From positions 1 through 53,534 of the forward strand of contig JAUNGT010000019.1 in NCBI GenBank assembly GCA_030524455.1: a stretch of DNA of 53,534 nucleotides, in the 5' to 3' direction. How positions within the stretch are numbered: the first letter of the stretch is position 1; every line of letters starts with the position of its first letter. Of the stretch, positions 8,060-17,199 are shown in pieces. The notes beneath the pieces were generated by a model, which saw only the letters and a list, made by a program, of their open reading frames with translations, ran no database searches and was not told where the DNA came from. This stretch comes from Eubacteriales bacterium (GTDB lineage Bacteria; Bacillota; Clostridia; Lachnospirales; Lachnospiraceae). Position numbers and translations under genes: made by a program.

Positions 8060-10396
8060 TCAGCCCGTGGTCCGCTCGATGTCGATCACGCTCTCAATGT
8101 TGCGCAGCTTCGCCACAATCTGGTTCAGCTCCTCCCTGCTGCTGATCTCAAAGGAGGTGGACAAGGTAGCGATCCCCTGCTTGTTGGTGCGGGTGTTCAT
8201 GGACTGGATATCGATATTGCGCTCCGTCAGCGTCTTGCTGATGTCCGCCAGAAGCCCGCTTCTGTTGTGCGCAAAAATATTAATCTCCGCAATATATTTT
8301 TCTCCGTCGGCTCCCTTATCGGGCTGCTCCCACTCGGCCTCGATCAGGCGGGGCCGCTCGATCTCCGGCAGGTTCAGAACGTTGATACAGTCCGTCCGGT
8401 GGATGGAAATGCCGCGTCCCCGGGTGACAAAGCCCACGATCTCGTCCCCCGGCACAGGGGAACAGCATTTGGAAAAACGCACCGCCACGTCGTGGATCCC
8501 CTTGACCACGATCCCGTTTTTGCTGTGGGGGCGCATCTGCTTTGCCTGGTTGGCGCTATTCTCCGCAATGGCGGCCAAAACCTCCTCATTGCTGACAACC
8601 TTCGGATGATCCTTATCGTAAAGCTCCTGCATCCGGTTGGCGATCTGGCCCTCCTTCAGAGCGCCGTGGCCGATGGCCGCCAGCAGGCTGTCCCAGTCCA
8701 TGAAGCCGTATTTTTTCATGACGGCGGCCTGGTATTCGGGCCTGCCGATCTCCCCCAGATTGATATTCCGGGCCTTGCAGTAGCTGTTGAACAGGTCCTT
8801 GCCCTTGACGATGTTCTCTTCCTTGACCTCGTTTTTGAACCACTGATTGATCTTGTTCTTGGCCTGTGTACTCTTCACCACGGTAAGCCAGTCCCGGCTG
8901 GGGCCCTTGGAATTCTGAGAGGTCAGAATTTCCACCCGGTCGCCGTTCTGGATCTCGTAATCGATCGTCACCAGCTTGCCGTTGACCCGCGCGCCGATCA
9001 TCTTGTTGCCGACCGCCGTGTGCACGCTGTAGGCAAAATCAATCGGCGTGGAACCCGCCGGCAGAGTCTTCACATCGCCGGTAGGGGTAAAGCAGTACAC
9101 GCTGTCCGAAAACAGGTCCAGATCGCTCTTGAGCATATTCATGAACTCTTTGTTGTCGGACATCTCCCGCTGCCACTCCAGAATCTGGCGCAGCCAGGAC
9201 AGCTTTTCCGCCTCCTGCGCCTCCACCTTCTTGCCGTCGGAGGCCTCCTTGTATTTCCAGTGGGCGGCGATACCGTACTCCGCCACCCGGTGCATCTCAT
9301 AGGTACGGATCTGGATCTCGAAGGGCTGACCGGAGCTGCCGATCAGCGTGGTATGCAGGGACTGATACATATTCGCCTTCGGCATGGCGATATAATCCTT
9401 AAACCGGCCCGGAATGGGCTTATACATCTCATGGATCACGCCCAGCGCCGCGTAACAGTCCTTCACCGTGTCCACGATAATGCGCACCGCGAACAGATCA
9501 TAAATCTGATCGATGGACTTGTGCTGGTTCTTCATTTTTTTATAAATGCTGAAAAAATGTTTCACACGGCCATCGATCTTGGCGTCGATTCCCGCCTTGC
9601 GGATGTGCTCGGATACCTCCTGCACGATATTTTCAATATATTTCTCCCGCTCGCTCTTGCGCATCGCGATCTTTTCCACCAGATCGTAATACACGTCCGG
9701 CTCCAGATATTTTAAGGAAAGATCGTCCAGCTCCACCTTAATCTTGGAAATACCGAGCCGCTGGGCGATGGGCGCATAAATATCCATCGTCTCCCGGGCG
9801 ATGCGCTGCTGCTTCTCCGGAGGCATGTGCTTTAAGGTTCGCATATTATGGAGACGGTCGGCCAGCTTGATCATGATGACCCGGATATCCTTGGCCATGG
9901 CCATGAACATCTTGCGCAGGTTCTCCGCCTGCATCTCCAGCTGGGCCTCCGTCTTGTTGCCGGAATTATCCGCCAGATGCAAATGCTGCAGCTTGGTCAC
10001 CCCATCCACCAAAAGCGCCACATCCGGGCCAAACTCCCGGCTGATCTCCTCCGTCGTCATGACGGTATCCTCCACCACATCATGGAGAAGCCCCGCCACA
10101 ATCGTCTCCTTGTCCAGCTCCAGGTCCGCCAGGATAATCGCGACGCAAAGGGGATGGATGATGTAGGGCTCGCCGGATTTGCGCACCTGTCCCTGATGGG
10201 CGGCATCCGCCAGCTTATAGGCCTTCTCAATCATGGAAATATCATCCGAAGGGTGATACTTCCTGACCCGCTCGATCAGCTCCCGGTAAAGCTGCTCCGG
10301 CCCGGTATACTCCCGGATGTCCTCAATGCGCCCGTCATCCAGCACAAGCTGCGTCGTTGTATTCGATTTTTTCGTTTTTTCTTCCGTCATTCCCAT
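8060..10396 (-). CDS. relA: Bifunctional (p)ppGpp synthetase/hydrolase
   Basis: This 778-residue Rel protein has the full domain order. The HD hydrolase domain (about 45-200) shows His81 and the HDVVEDT motif at His105-Asp106. The synthetase domain (about 235-360) includes GRFKDYIAMPKANMYQSLH. A TGS domain follows (about 400-465, TPTGDVKTLPAGSTPIDFAYSVH), then a Cys-containing segment (FSKCCSPVPGDEIVGF) and a C-terminal ACT domain. It makes and degrades the stringent-response alarmone. Firmicutes usually carry one long bifunctional Rel, and the intact HD motif agrees. It lies between apt and the MBL gene in one operon. Confidence 0.98.
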   Translation of the reverse strand: MGMTEEKTKKSNTTTQLVLDDGRIEDIREYTGPEQLYRELIERVRKYHPSDDISMIEKAYKLADAAHQGQVRKSGEPYIIHPLCVAIILADLELDKETIVAGLLHDVVEDTVMTTEEISREFGPDVALLVDGVTKLQHLHLADNSGNKTEAQLEMQAENLRKMFMAMAKDIRVIMIKLADRLHNMRTLKHMPPEKQQRIARETMDIYAPIAQRLGISKIKVELDDLSLKYLEPDVYYDLVEKIAMRKSEREKYIENIVQEVSEHIRKAGIDAKIDGRVKHFFSIYKKMKNQHKSIDQIYDLFAVRIIVDTVKDCYAALGVIHEMYKPIPGRFKDYIAMPKANMYQSLHTTLIGSSGQPFEIQIRTYEMHRVAEYGIAAHWKYKEASDGKKVEAQEAEKLSWLRQILEWQREMSDNKEFMNMLKSDLDLFSDSVYCFTPTGDVKTLPAGSTPIDFAYSVHTAVGNKMIGARVNGKLVTIDYEIQNGDRVEILTSQNSKGPSRDWLTVVKSTQAKNKINQWFKNEVKEENIVKGKDLFNSYCKARNINLGEIGRPEYQAAVMKKYGFMDWDSLLAAIGHGALKEGQIANRMQELYDKDHPKVVSNEEVLAAIAENSANQAKQMRPHSKNGIVVKGIHDVAVRFSKCCSPVPGDEIVGFVTRGRGISIHRTDCINVLNLPEIERPRLIEAEWEQPDKGADGEKYIAEINIFAHNRSGLLADISKTLTERNIDIQSMNTRTNKQGIATLSTSFEISSREELNQIVAKLRNIESVIDIERTTG

Positions 10397-10444
10397 ACGC
10401 GCACCTACCTGTCTTCTTCCCCCGGTTGTCTTTTCCCCCGCTGC

Positions 10445-10969
10445 CTATTTTCCCGGATAGCTGATTGCCGCGTCGAGACGATAGCCGGAAATCCGATCCC
10501 GGCCCTTTAAACCGGCCAGCTCGATCAGGACCACCACGCCGGCCACCTGGCCGCCAAGGCTCTCCACCAGCTCAATCATGGCTTTTGTGGTTCCGCCGGT
10601 GGCGATCAGGTCGTCCACGATCAGCACCCGCTGTCCGGGCTGAATGGAGCTTTTGTGAATCTCAATCTCCGCCGTGCCGTACTCCAGCTCATATTCCCGG
10701 GAAACCGTCTCACAGGGAAGCTTTCCCTTCTTCCGGATCAGAGCAAAGGGCTTGTGCATATTGTAGGCAATCGGCGCACCAAAAATAAAGCCCCTGGACT
10801 CTGCGCCCACTACCACGTCATATTCCAAATCGGAAACCAGCCCCTGCATGGTATCCACCGCCAGGTGCAGGCCGTCCGCGTCCTCCAGCACGCTTGTCAC
10901 ATCCCGGAAAATGATTCCTTCCTGGGGAAAATCCGGAATACTTCTCACATATTCTTCCAATTTTTTCAT
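10445..10969 (-). CDS. apt: Adenine phosphoribosyltransferase
   Basis: This 174-residue cytoplasmic enzyme makes AMP from adenine and PRPP (purine salvage). The PRPP-binding loop VLIVDDLIATGGTT covers about residues 115-128. The family start IPDFPQEGIIFRD and the VVGAESRGF segment are intact, and the length is normal. It is the first gene of the apt - relA - MBL - hemZ operon and has a strong promoter immediately upstream. Confidence 0.98.
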   Translation of the reverse strand: MKKLEEYVRSIPDFPQEGIIFRDVTSVLEDADGLHLAVDTMQGLVSDLEYDVVVGAESRGFIFGAPIAYNMHKPFALIRKKGKLPCETVSREYELEYGTAEIEIHKSSIQPGQRVLIVDDLIATGGTTKAMIELVESLGGQVAGVVVLIELAGLKGRDRISGYRLDAAISYPGK

Positions 10970-11013
10970 TTGTTATGCCTCATTCTGTATTTTTCCAAAA
11001 AAAGAGATACCTA

Positions 11014-11043
11014 ATTATATTATGGAAGCGACAAAAAAGTCAA
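11014..11043 (-). promoter_or_regulatory. Sigma-A type promoter of the apt-relA operon
   Basis: On the minus strand TTGACT (11038-11043) and TATAAT (11014-11019) are separated by 18 bases, about 45 bases before the apt start. The -35 box lies only 18 bases from the end of the ECF ATPase gene, so the cassette upstream stops exactly at this promoter. Confidence 0.75.
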
Positions 11044-11060
11044 TGCCCTAAGCTCTGTCG

Positions 11061-11116
11061 TTCAGTCGCTGTTTTTTATACTGTTTTTTATACCAAAGAA
11101 TTCTTTCAGTCGCTGT
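11061..11116. repeat. Short direct repeats at the end of the ECF ATPase gene
   Basis: TTCAGTCGCTGT occurs at 11061-11072 and again at 11105-11116. Between them CTGTTTTTTATA is repeated in tandem. The outer copy contains the stop codon of the ATPase gene and gives it a repetitive C-terminus (NSIKNSD). This may be a local duplication at the edge of the cassette. Confidence 0.5.
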
Positions 11117-12540
11117 AAGCCGGTAGTATTCAAGAGATATTTTTGTTTCAGCGTACCATTCTCAATCTCAATGACTTCATCACAGGCAGACAAGATAAAT
11201 TCATAATCATGCGTGATCACCAAAATATAAATGTCCGGGTTTTTCAGTTGCTCCAGCAATCCCACAGTCTGCATCATATGGCTGAAGTCAAGTCCGCTGG
11301 TGGGTTCATCGAATACAAGAATGGTCTTGCCGCAAAACACAGCCGCCCCAATCGCCACCCGCTGTTTCTGTCCCCCGGAAAGTGTCATTGGGTGACGTTC
11401 TTTTAATGTGGCTATATCCATTTGAAGGAGCACTTGCTTTAAGCGTTCTTCGGACGGTTCCCTGACACCGAGAACAATTTCTTCCTCCACGCTGTCGGTA
11501 AATAGCTGATGGTTTACCTCCTGCATCACCATATAACTGACAGACAGCCTTTTCTTTGGTGGGGCGGCAATTTCATCCATATAGACGCGGCCTTTCTGAT
11601 TTTTCAAAATCCCACACAATACAGAAACAAAGGTGGATTTTCCCGCACCGTTCTTCCCAATGATGGCAATGATCCGTCCCGCATGGAAAAAAGTGCTGTC
11701 GATATGCAGCGCCTTCTGCTTCCGATAGGAAAACCGGATATTCTGCAAAGAAAGCGTATGCGGCGATGGGAAAGCTCCTTTATGTGGCATAGTAAAATCA
11801 GCCAAACGGACGGGGCGAATCCCTGTTTCCACGCACTTTGGCACAGAGAATTCCGCCAATTCCCGCATGGAATACTCCCGGGCGATTTTGCCCTGCTCCA
11901 TGTAAATTGCCCGATCCGCCAAATGCTCCAAATACCATGTGCGGTGTTCTGCCAGCAGGATTGTTTTCCCCTGTTTTTTCAGCAGTTCCAAAATACCTTG
12001 CAGCTCCCGGATGGCAAAGCAATCCAGATTGGATGATGGTTCATCCAGCACATAAATATCCGGGTTCAGTGCATAGACACCGGCAAAAGCAATTTTCTGT
12101 TTTTCTCCCCCGGACAATTCAAAAATATTGCGGTCAAGCAATTCCTCTATGTGTAGATCAGAAGCGACCTGTGCTACCCGTTTTCGTATCTGCTCCGGAG
12201 GCCAACCATGGTTTTCACAGCCAAAGGCAATTTCGCTGGTCGTATTGACGGTATAAAACTGTGTCCTTGGATTTTGAAATACAGTTCCCACAACTTTTGA
12301 TATTTCATACATGGAACAATGGATCGGATCAATGCCATTTACCCTTATTGTCCCATCCATTGTTCCATCGCAGAAATCAGGGATCATACCATTTAACAGG
12401 CGGGTCATGGTTGTTTTCCCACAGCCGCTTTTTCCGCAGAGCAGCACACATTCCCCCTCATGGATTGAAAGGCTGACATGGGAAAGGCTGGGGGCCTCGG
12501 ACTGATTGTAGGTAAAGGAAACATCTTTTATTTCGATCAT
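11062..12540 (-). CDS. ECF transporter ATPase with two fused NBDs (EcfA1A2-like)
   Basis: This 492-residue protein carries two ABC ATPase domains in one chain. The first has Walker A GKSGCGKTT, signature LSGGEKQKIAF and Walker B IYVLDEPSSNLD. The second has Walker A GKNGAGKST, signature LSGGQKQRVAIG and Walker B ILVFDEPTSGLD. Such fused pairs power energy-coupling-factor importers. The start overlaps the EcfT stop by ATGA, so the two are translationally coupled. The matching substrate-binding S gene just upstream is only a remnant, so this ATPase may serve an S component encoded elsewhere or may be idle. Confidence 0.93.
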   Translation of the reverse strand: MIEIKDVSFTYNQSEAPSLSHVSLSIHEGECVLLCGKSGCGKTTMTRLLNGMIPDFCDGTMDGTIRVNGIDPIHCSMYEISKVVGTVFQNPRTQFYTVNTTSEIAFGCENHGWPPEQIRKRVAQVASDLHIEELLDRNIFELSGGEKQKIAFAGVYALNPDIYVLDEPSSNLDCFAIRELQGILELLKKQGKTILLAEHRTWYLEHLADRAIYMEQGKIAREYSMRELAEFSVPKCVETGIRPVRLADFTMPHKGAFPSPHTLSLQNIRFSYRKQKALHIDSTFFHAGRIIAIIGKNGAGKSTFVSVLCGILKNQKGRVYMDEIAAPPKKRLSVSYMVMQEVNHQLFTDSVEEEIVLGVREPSEERLKQVLLQMDIATLKERHPMTLSGGQKQRVAIGAAVFCGKTILVFDEPTSGLDFSHMMQTVGLLEQLKNPDIYILVITHDYEFILSACDEVIEIENGTLKQKYLLNTTGLQRLKEFFGIKNSIKNSD

Positions 12541-13289
12541 AGGCTGTACCCCCCTATGTTCAATGCGCAGATTACAACCAACGCGAACGCAACGACTAAT
12601 AGAAAGGCAATATCATACCAACGAAAACGTATCTGTGTCATGCAGGTATGGGTTCCCGGATTGTCCAGCCCGCGGCAAAGTGCGGCTGCCGCCAGTTCAT
12701 CGCTGATATTCAAAGCCGAGATAAACAATGGGACAAGGATATACACGATCGTTTCCGATGGTCTCCTCACCATATTCTTTAAGTTAAATTCAATTCCGCG
12801 CATTTTCATGGCCGTTTGAATCGCTCTCCATTCCTCGCTGATTGTCGGGAAACAGCGGAATATCACCGAGGTTGTAACAATAGCGCTTTGAGGAATTTGG
12901 CACTTCCACATGGCAGCTGCAAAGGCGCTGACCTCTGTTGTGGCAACCAACCATTTTGCCAGCATGAAAGCCGGAAGCACCTTTCGGACGACAACCACAA
13001 TAAAATGTACAAAAGAAACAAAGGCGTTTGCAAGATAGGGCTGGATCAACTGTTCTGTCAGAACGAAAAGCAGGAACATCCCGGCACACTTCAAAGCGGT
13101 CCTGTTCTGACCCCCAACCAGCAGGATGAGGGTACAGAACAGGAACACACTTGTTTCATAGGCCAGGGAACGTCCGAGAAACAGCAATATATCCAGTTCT
13201 ATCAACAGCAGAATTTTTGTCCGAGGGTCAAAGCTCAAACCTTTGTTTCCGCATTTTGTTTGATCGGTGAAAATTGCTGCATTGCTCAT
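12537..13289 (-). CDS. ECF transporter transmembrane T component (CbiQ/EcfT family)
   Basis: This 250-residue membrane protein has five to six hydrophobic segments and the conserved cytoplasmic coupling region (about 150-180: AIQTAMKMRG, then RRPSETIVYILVPLF). That region connects to the fused ATPase. The N-terminal DPRTKILLLIEL segment is a CbiQ-family hallmark. Its ATG overlaps the stop of the S-component remnant (ATGA) and its stop overlaps the ATPase start (ATGA), so S, T and A were designed to be translated together. Confidence 0.92.
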   Translation of the reverse strand: MSNAAIFTDQTKCGNKGLSFDPRTKILLLIELDILLFLGRSLAYETSVFLFCTLILLVGGQNRTALKCAGMFLLFVLTEQLIQPYLANAFVSFVHFIVVVVRKVLPAFMLAKWLVATTEVSAFAAAMWKCQIPQSAIVTTSVIFRCFPTISEEWRAIQTAMKMRGIEFNLKNMVRRPSETIVYILVPLFISALNISDELAAAALCRGLDNPGTHTCMTQIRFRWYDIAFLLVVAFALVVICALNIGGYSL

Positions 13290-13514
13290 AACACGCCCGC
13301 TTTCGCTAAATGCTTATTCAGCACTTTCTTTGTGAACAGGGATCCCATCAGGGAGCAGAGCGCCGTGGCAATCATCATCACCGGCAGCACCCACCACGGC
13401 GTCAAAGCCCGGAGTGTATCGCAAAAAGCCTGACTCATGCCACGCTCAAAGGTATCCTGATTTTTTCTTTCTTTGGTTTTTCATTTGGAAAGTCCTCCTT
13501 TTATTGGTTTTCAT
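13286..13514 (-). pseudogene. Remnant of ECF S component (Trep_Strep/MptB-like), internally deleted
   Basis: Both ends of a gene remain but the middle is gone. At the 5' end there is a strong AAAGGAGGA site and ATG at 13484 (an in-frame ATG also exists at 13514). It begins MKNQRKKK, then reaches a stop after 12 codons at 13446. At the 3' end, in another frame (13438 down to 13286), lies a typical S-component tail, WWVLPVMMIATALCSLMGSL and TKKVLNKHLAKAGVL. Its stop overlaps the EcfT start. The ends are 1 base out of frame, so no substrate-binding protein can be made. The Trep_Strep assignment of the tail is from family memory. Confidence 0.75.
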
Positions 13515-13541
13515 TTATTTCCGCGAGAGTCTGAGCGCAGC

Positions 13542-15269
13542 TCAGACCTTCCAACCCTCAGTGGAAGTCTGCAAATTCCACAGCTTTGCATACAGTCCAT
13601 TTTGGGTAAGAAGCTGTTCATGGGTTCCCTGCTCCACGATCCGGCCCTGATCCAGCACAAGGATGGTATCTGCGCCGACAATCGTTTTCAGGCGGTGGGC
13701 AATCACCACAACGGTACGGCCCTGAACAAGACGGCTGATCGCCTGCTGGATTTCCGCCTCATTTTCGGGGTCCAGGGATGAGGTCGATTCGTCGAGCAGG
13801 ACGACAGGGGCATTTTTCAGAATAGCCCTTGCAATGGATATCCTCTGTTTTTCACCGCCGGAAAGCGTGGAACCTCCCTCGCCAATCATTGTGTCAAAAC
13901 CATCCGGCATCTGCAGAATGAAGTCATAGCAGTTGGCAAGGCGGGCGGCATTTTCAATTTCCTCCTGTGTGGCATCCTCCTTTCCGTATCGAATGTTATT
14001 GGCAACGGTGTCCTGGAACAAATATACGTCCTGAAAAACCATAGAAATATTTTTCATCAGCTTTTCAGGTTCCAGATCTTTTTCGTCTGCACCTCCGAAC
14101 AGCACTTTACCGGATGTGGGATCATAAAAACGGGCAATCAGCCGCAGCATCGTGCTTTTCCCGGAGCCGGACGGCCCTGCAACAGCGGTCATGGTTCCCG
14201 GTTCCAATCGGGCGCTGACATCGTGTAAAACTTCTTTCCCGCCATATCCAAAGCTCACATGCTCGAAACAAATTTCGTGCTCCTGCGGGGCATCGCCGCT
14301 GCCCGCCATTTCCGGCTCATCCAGCAGGGAACAAATCCTCTCTCCCGACATACCGCACATCATCAGTTCGGAATAGTTCATAATGGCGACAGCCAGCGGG
14401 TCAAATACACGGGTTCCGATCAGCAGGAACAGAGCAAAATCCGGCACAGTCAAAGTGCCGCCGCTTACGAGGAATACACCTACCACCGTCATAAGGGACA
14501 GACCGCTGCGAAGAAAAGCCGCCGCGACTAAATTCAGGGGGCCAATACCTCCCTCCACTTTCATGCAGGCGTCCCGGTAGTCTGTGCAAGCCCTTTGCAG
14601 TTTTTCAAAGTGATCCCCCTGCATATTGCAGGATTTGATCACACGCATCCCACACAGATATTCCTGCAGCTTTCCGGCCTGCTTGACCCTTGCCTGCGAA
14701 AGCTGCGTGTCCAACCGGCGCTCCAATCCTCTCATCCCAAACATCATCGCCAGCGCAATCGGAAAGCCTGCGAACATGGCGAGCCCCATACGCCAGTCCG
14801 CAATCAGCAGAACGACAGAAGCAAGAACCGCCATAATCGCACCGCTGATGATTTGCGGCAGGATATGGGTCATAGCGGATTCGGTACGGGAAAAATCATT
14901 CATCATGGTATTTCCGATTTCGCCGGAATTTCTGCTCATAAGAAAGCCCAGCGGCAGCCTGCGGATATGTTCCGCCAGCTTGATCCGTCCATCTGCGGAC
15001 GCCATAAAGCCGTCCCGATAGGTCAATTTGCAGGCAATATTCTCAAAAATCCATGTGACAGCAAAGCAGGCAATCATGACAGCCCATGCTGCCCACAGGG
15101 ATGTACGGTTCAATGTCCCGCTGACAAAATACTCATAAATCCGGCTGACGATATATGCCAGACACAAGAATGGCAGCAAGTTAGACAAATTTGCAAGCGC
15201 GTTCCAAAGCACTGGCTTTATTAACCTTTTTGGTTCATTGCAGGTAATCGCGTTCCATAACTGTTTCAT
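13542..15269 (-). CDS. ABC exporter half-transporter, subunit 2 (TMD-NBD)
   Basis: This 575-residue fused membrane-ATPase protein has a six-helix exporter domain (about 1-320). Its NBD has Walker A GPSGSGKST, Q-loop FQDVYLFQDTV, signature LSGGEKQRISIARA, Walker B VVLLDESTSSLD and H-loop IAHRL. I start at ATG 15269, which overlaps the stop of the partner gene (ATGA); a longer reading would extend into that gene. It should form a heterodimer with the partner. The pair resembles exporters linked to TetR and ECF genes in Firmicutes. An 8-bp hairpin (13529-13547) overlaps its stop codon. The substrate is unknown. Confidence 0.93.
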   Translation of the reverse strand: MKQLWNAITCNEPKRLIKPVLWNALANLSNLLPFLCLAYIVSRIYEYFVSGTLNRTSLWAAWAVMIACFAVTWIFENIACKLTYRDGFMASADGRIKLAEHIRRLPLGFLMSRNSGEIGNTMMNDFSRTESAMTHILPQIISGAIMAVLASVVLLIADWRMGLAMFAGFPIALAMMFGMRGLERRLDTQLSQARVKQAGKLQEYLCGMRVIKSCNMQGDHFEKLQRACTDYRDACMKVEGGIGPLNLVAAAFLRSGLSLMTVVGVFLVSGGTLTVPDFALFLLIGTRVFDPLAVAIMNYSELMMCGMSGERICSLLDEPEMAGSGDAPQEHEICFEHVSFGYGGKEVLHDVSARLEPGTMTAVAGPSGSGKSTMLRLIARFYDPTSGKVLFGGADEKDLEPEKLMKNISMVFQDVYLFQDTVANNIRYGKEDATQEEIENAARLANCYDFILQMPDGFDTMIGEGGSTLSGGEKQRISIARAILKNAPVVLLDESTSSLDPENEAEIQQAISRLVQGRTVVVIAHRLKTIVGADTILVLDQGRIVEQGTHEQLLTQNGLYAKLWNLQTSTEGWKV

Positions 15270-17077
15270 TCTGTCACGGCCTCCTTCCCGGCGCGGATTG
15301 TCCATGCAGCCGAATTAGCGCCAGCATCCCACATGGCGGCATATAGCCCCTGCTTTTTCAGCAATTCATCATGGGTGCCATCTTCCTTAATCTGCCCGCC
15401 GTCCACAACTAAAATCCGGTCGGCATTGCAGATGGTTGTCAGCCTGTGGGCAATCATAATGACCGTTTTATTCTTTATCAGGGATTGCAAGGCAATCTGC
15501 ATTTCATGTTCCTTCTCGGCATCCGCATAGGCGCTGGCCTCATCGAGAATCAGGATAGGAGCATTTTTCAGGATTGCCCTTGCGATGGATACGCGCTGCT
15601 GCTCTCCGCCGGACAAATATACGCCGCCGTCCCCGATTTTTGTCTGATAGCCATTGGGAAGCGCCATAATAAAATCGTGGCACTGTGCTGCTTTTGCGGC
15701 TTGTTCCACCTGTTCTTTCGTGGTTCCCGGTTTCCCGAAAGCGATATTATTATAAATCGTGTCGGAAAACAGAAAGCTCTCCTGAAAGACAAACGCCATC
15801 TGCTCCATCAGGTCATGGACTGACATATCGCGAATGTCCACGCCGCCAATCTCGATTTCGCCCTCTGTTACATCCCAAAAGCGGGGGATCAGCTCTGCAA
15901 TCGTAGATTTACCTGCGCCGGATGGCCCGACGAGGGCTGTAATCTCCCCCTGTCTGGCGGTAAAGGAAACATCGTCAAGGATTTTTCTCCCGCCCGCCTC
16001 GTAGAAAAAAGACACCTTGCGGAAGGAAATATCACAGCCGGATGGTGCCTTACTCTGTGCCGGTTCCGGCAACGGCTTTTCGTTCAACACTTCATCCACA
16101 CGTTTAATCCCCTCCGTTATGACATTCATGCTTTCGGAAAAGCCGCGTAATTTCAATGCAGGTGTCGCCGCTCCGGGGCCTAAGATCAGGAAAAACAGGA
16201 ATGTCACAACAAATGCAATGTCGCCGGGATTTTGCAAAAACAGGATCAGCCCGACAGGGACAAGAAAGGTTGCCACGGACAGCACAAACATCCGAAAGAG
16301 GACATAGCCGGGCCGGATCACTTCGGTCATTTTCGTTGTGAAATCCCGGTAACTGATAATATCCCCGTAAAACTGTCGAAAAGATTTTACCGTCTGCCCG
16401 AATATTTTGATGGAGGGCATTCCCTTCACATATTGGAGGGAAGAAGAACTGATCTTTTCCAGCGCATCAAAGTTTTCCTTCAGCCCGCCGTTTTTCAGAA
16501 TTTTAATCATGACTGCAAACTGGCAGACAAAGCCGACTGCAATCGGGATCAGGCAGGCCAGTGCCAGCCAGACATTTTGAGAAAACATAATGATGAACAT
16601 GGCAAGCAGCATGACAATGGTGCTCACAAAATCGGGAAGCTGGTGGGCCAGAAAGGTTTCAATCTGTTCTACATCCGCATCCAAAACCTGTTTTGTTTTT
16701 CCGATGGAATGATTCGTAACATAACCCATTGGCAGCTTTCCAATATGCTCCGCCACTTTCAGGCGGACACCGCAGATGACACGGTAGGCAAAGGTGTGGG
16801 CCATCATGCCGCCGGCATAGGTCAGCACATATCCCACAATCAGGCCGGTAAGACCATACAGCGCCCAGCGGATCATAAAATCTGTGCGGAGCGCCGCTCC
16901 TGTGGCTGTATGGCGTAACAGTTCCGCCATCACCTGATAGACGGACAGGAACGGGACCAGTTGGCACAGTGTTCCGAGTATGGAAAATAGAACACTGGCT
17001 GCAAATGAGGTATTCTTTTCGCCGGAAATTTCCAGCAGCCGGAAAATACCCTGTTTCGGCTTTTCATTCTGCTTCAT
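15266..17077 (-). CDS. ABC exporter half-transporter, subunit 1 (TMD-NBD)
   Basis: This 603-residue six-helix exporter domain plus NBD has Walker A GPSGAGKST, Q-loop FQESFLFSDTI, signature LSGGEQQRVSIARA, Walker B ILILDEASAYAD and H-loop IAHRL. The D-loop region reads ASAYADAE instead of the usual SALD, a feature of some YbtP/Q-like and IrtA/B-like transporters. It is coupled to the second half-transporter by ATGA. Because of the link to ECF genes and TetR, the pair could act in uptake or efflux of a small molecule. The direction of transport cannot be decided from sequence. Confidence 0.93.
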   Translation of the reverse strand: MKQNEKPKQGIFRLLEISGEKNTSFAASVLFSILGTLCQLVPFLSVYQVMAELLRHTATGAALRTDFMIRWALYGLTGLIVGYVLTYAGGMMAHTFAYRVICGVRLKVAEHIGKLPMGYVTNHSIGKTKQVLDADVEQIETFLAHQLPDFVSTIVMLLAMFIIMFSQNVWLALACLIPIAVGFVCQFAVMIKILKNGGLKENFDALEKISSSSLQYVKGMPSIKIFGQTVKSFRQFYGDIISYRDFTTKMTEVIRPGYVLFRMFVLSVATFLVPVGLILFLQNPGDIAFVVTFLFFLILGPGAATPALKLRGFSESMNVITEGIKRVDEVLNEKPLPEPAQSKAPSGCDISFRKVSFFYEAGGRKILDDVSFTARQGEITALVGPSGAGKSTIAELIPRFWDVTEGEIEIGGVDIRDMSVHDLMEQMAFVFQESFLFSDTIYNNIAFGKPGTTKEQVEQAAKAAQCHDFIMALPNGYQTKIGDGGVYLSGGEQQRVSIARAILKNAPILILDEASAYADAEKEHEMQIALQSLIKNKTVIMIAHRLTTICNADRILVVDGGQIKEDGTHDELLKKQGLYAAMWDAGANSAAWTIRAGKEAVTE

Positions 17078-17134
17078 CCTTCAAACCTCGCTTTCTTTTT
17101 TACAGACCGAATTCGTTCTGTACCCCTAAAACGC

Positions 17135-17172
17135 CACAACGGAAATGCTTCTTGCGAAACATTTCCGTTGTG
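17135..17172 (-). terminator. Hairpin between tetR and the ABC exporter genes
   Basis: CACAACGGAAATG (17135-17147) and CATTTCCGTTGTG (17160-17172) form a perfect 13-bp stem with a 12-base loop. In the transcription direction it is followed by GCGTTTTAG, a weak T-tract. It could be an attenuator or partial terminator separating tetR from the exporter genes, or a regulator-binding inverted repeat. Confidence 0.5.
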
Positions 17173-17199
17173 ATTGCTGTATATAAAATTGTTTTGAGG

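Noticed and set aside
8267..9715. A 482-codon open frame antisense to relA
   Set aside because: It is a shadow of the relA codon pattern, with low-complexity His/Leu content.
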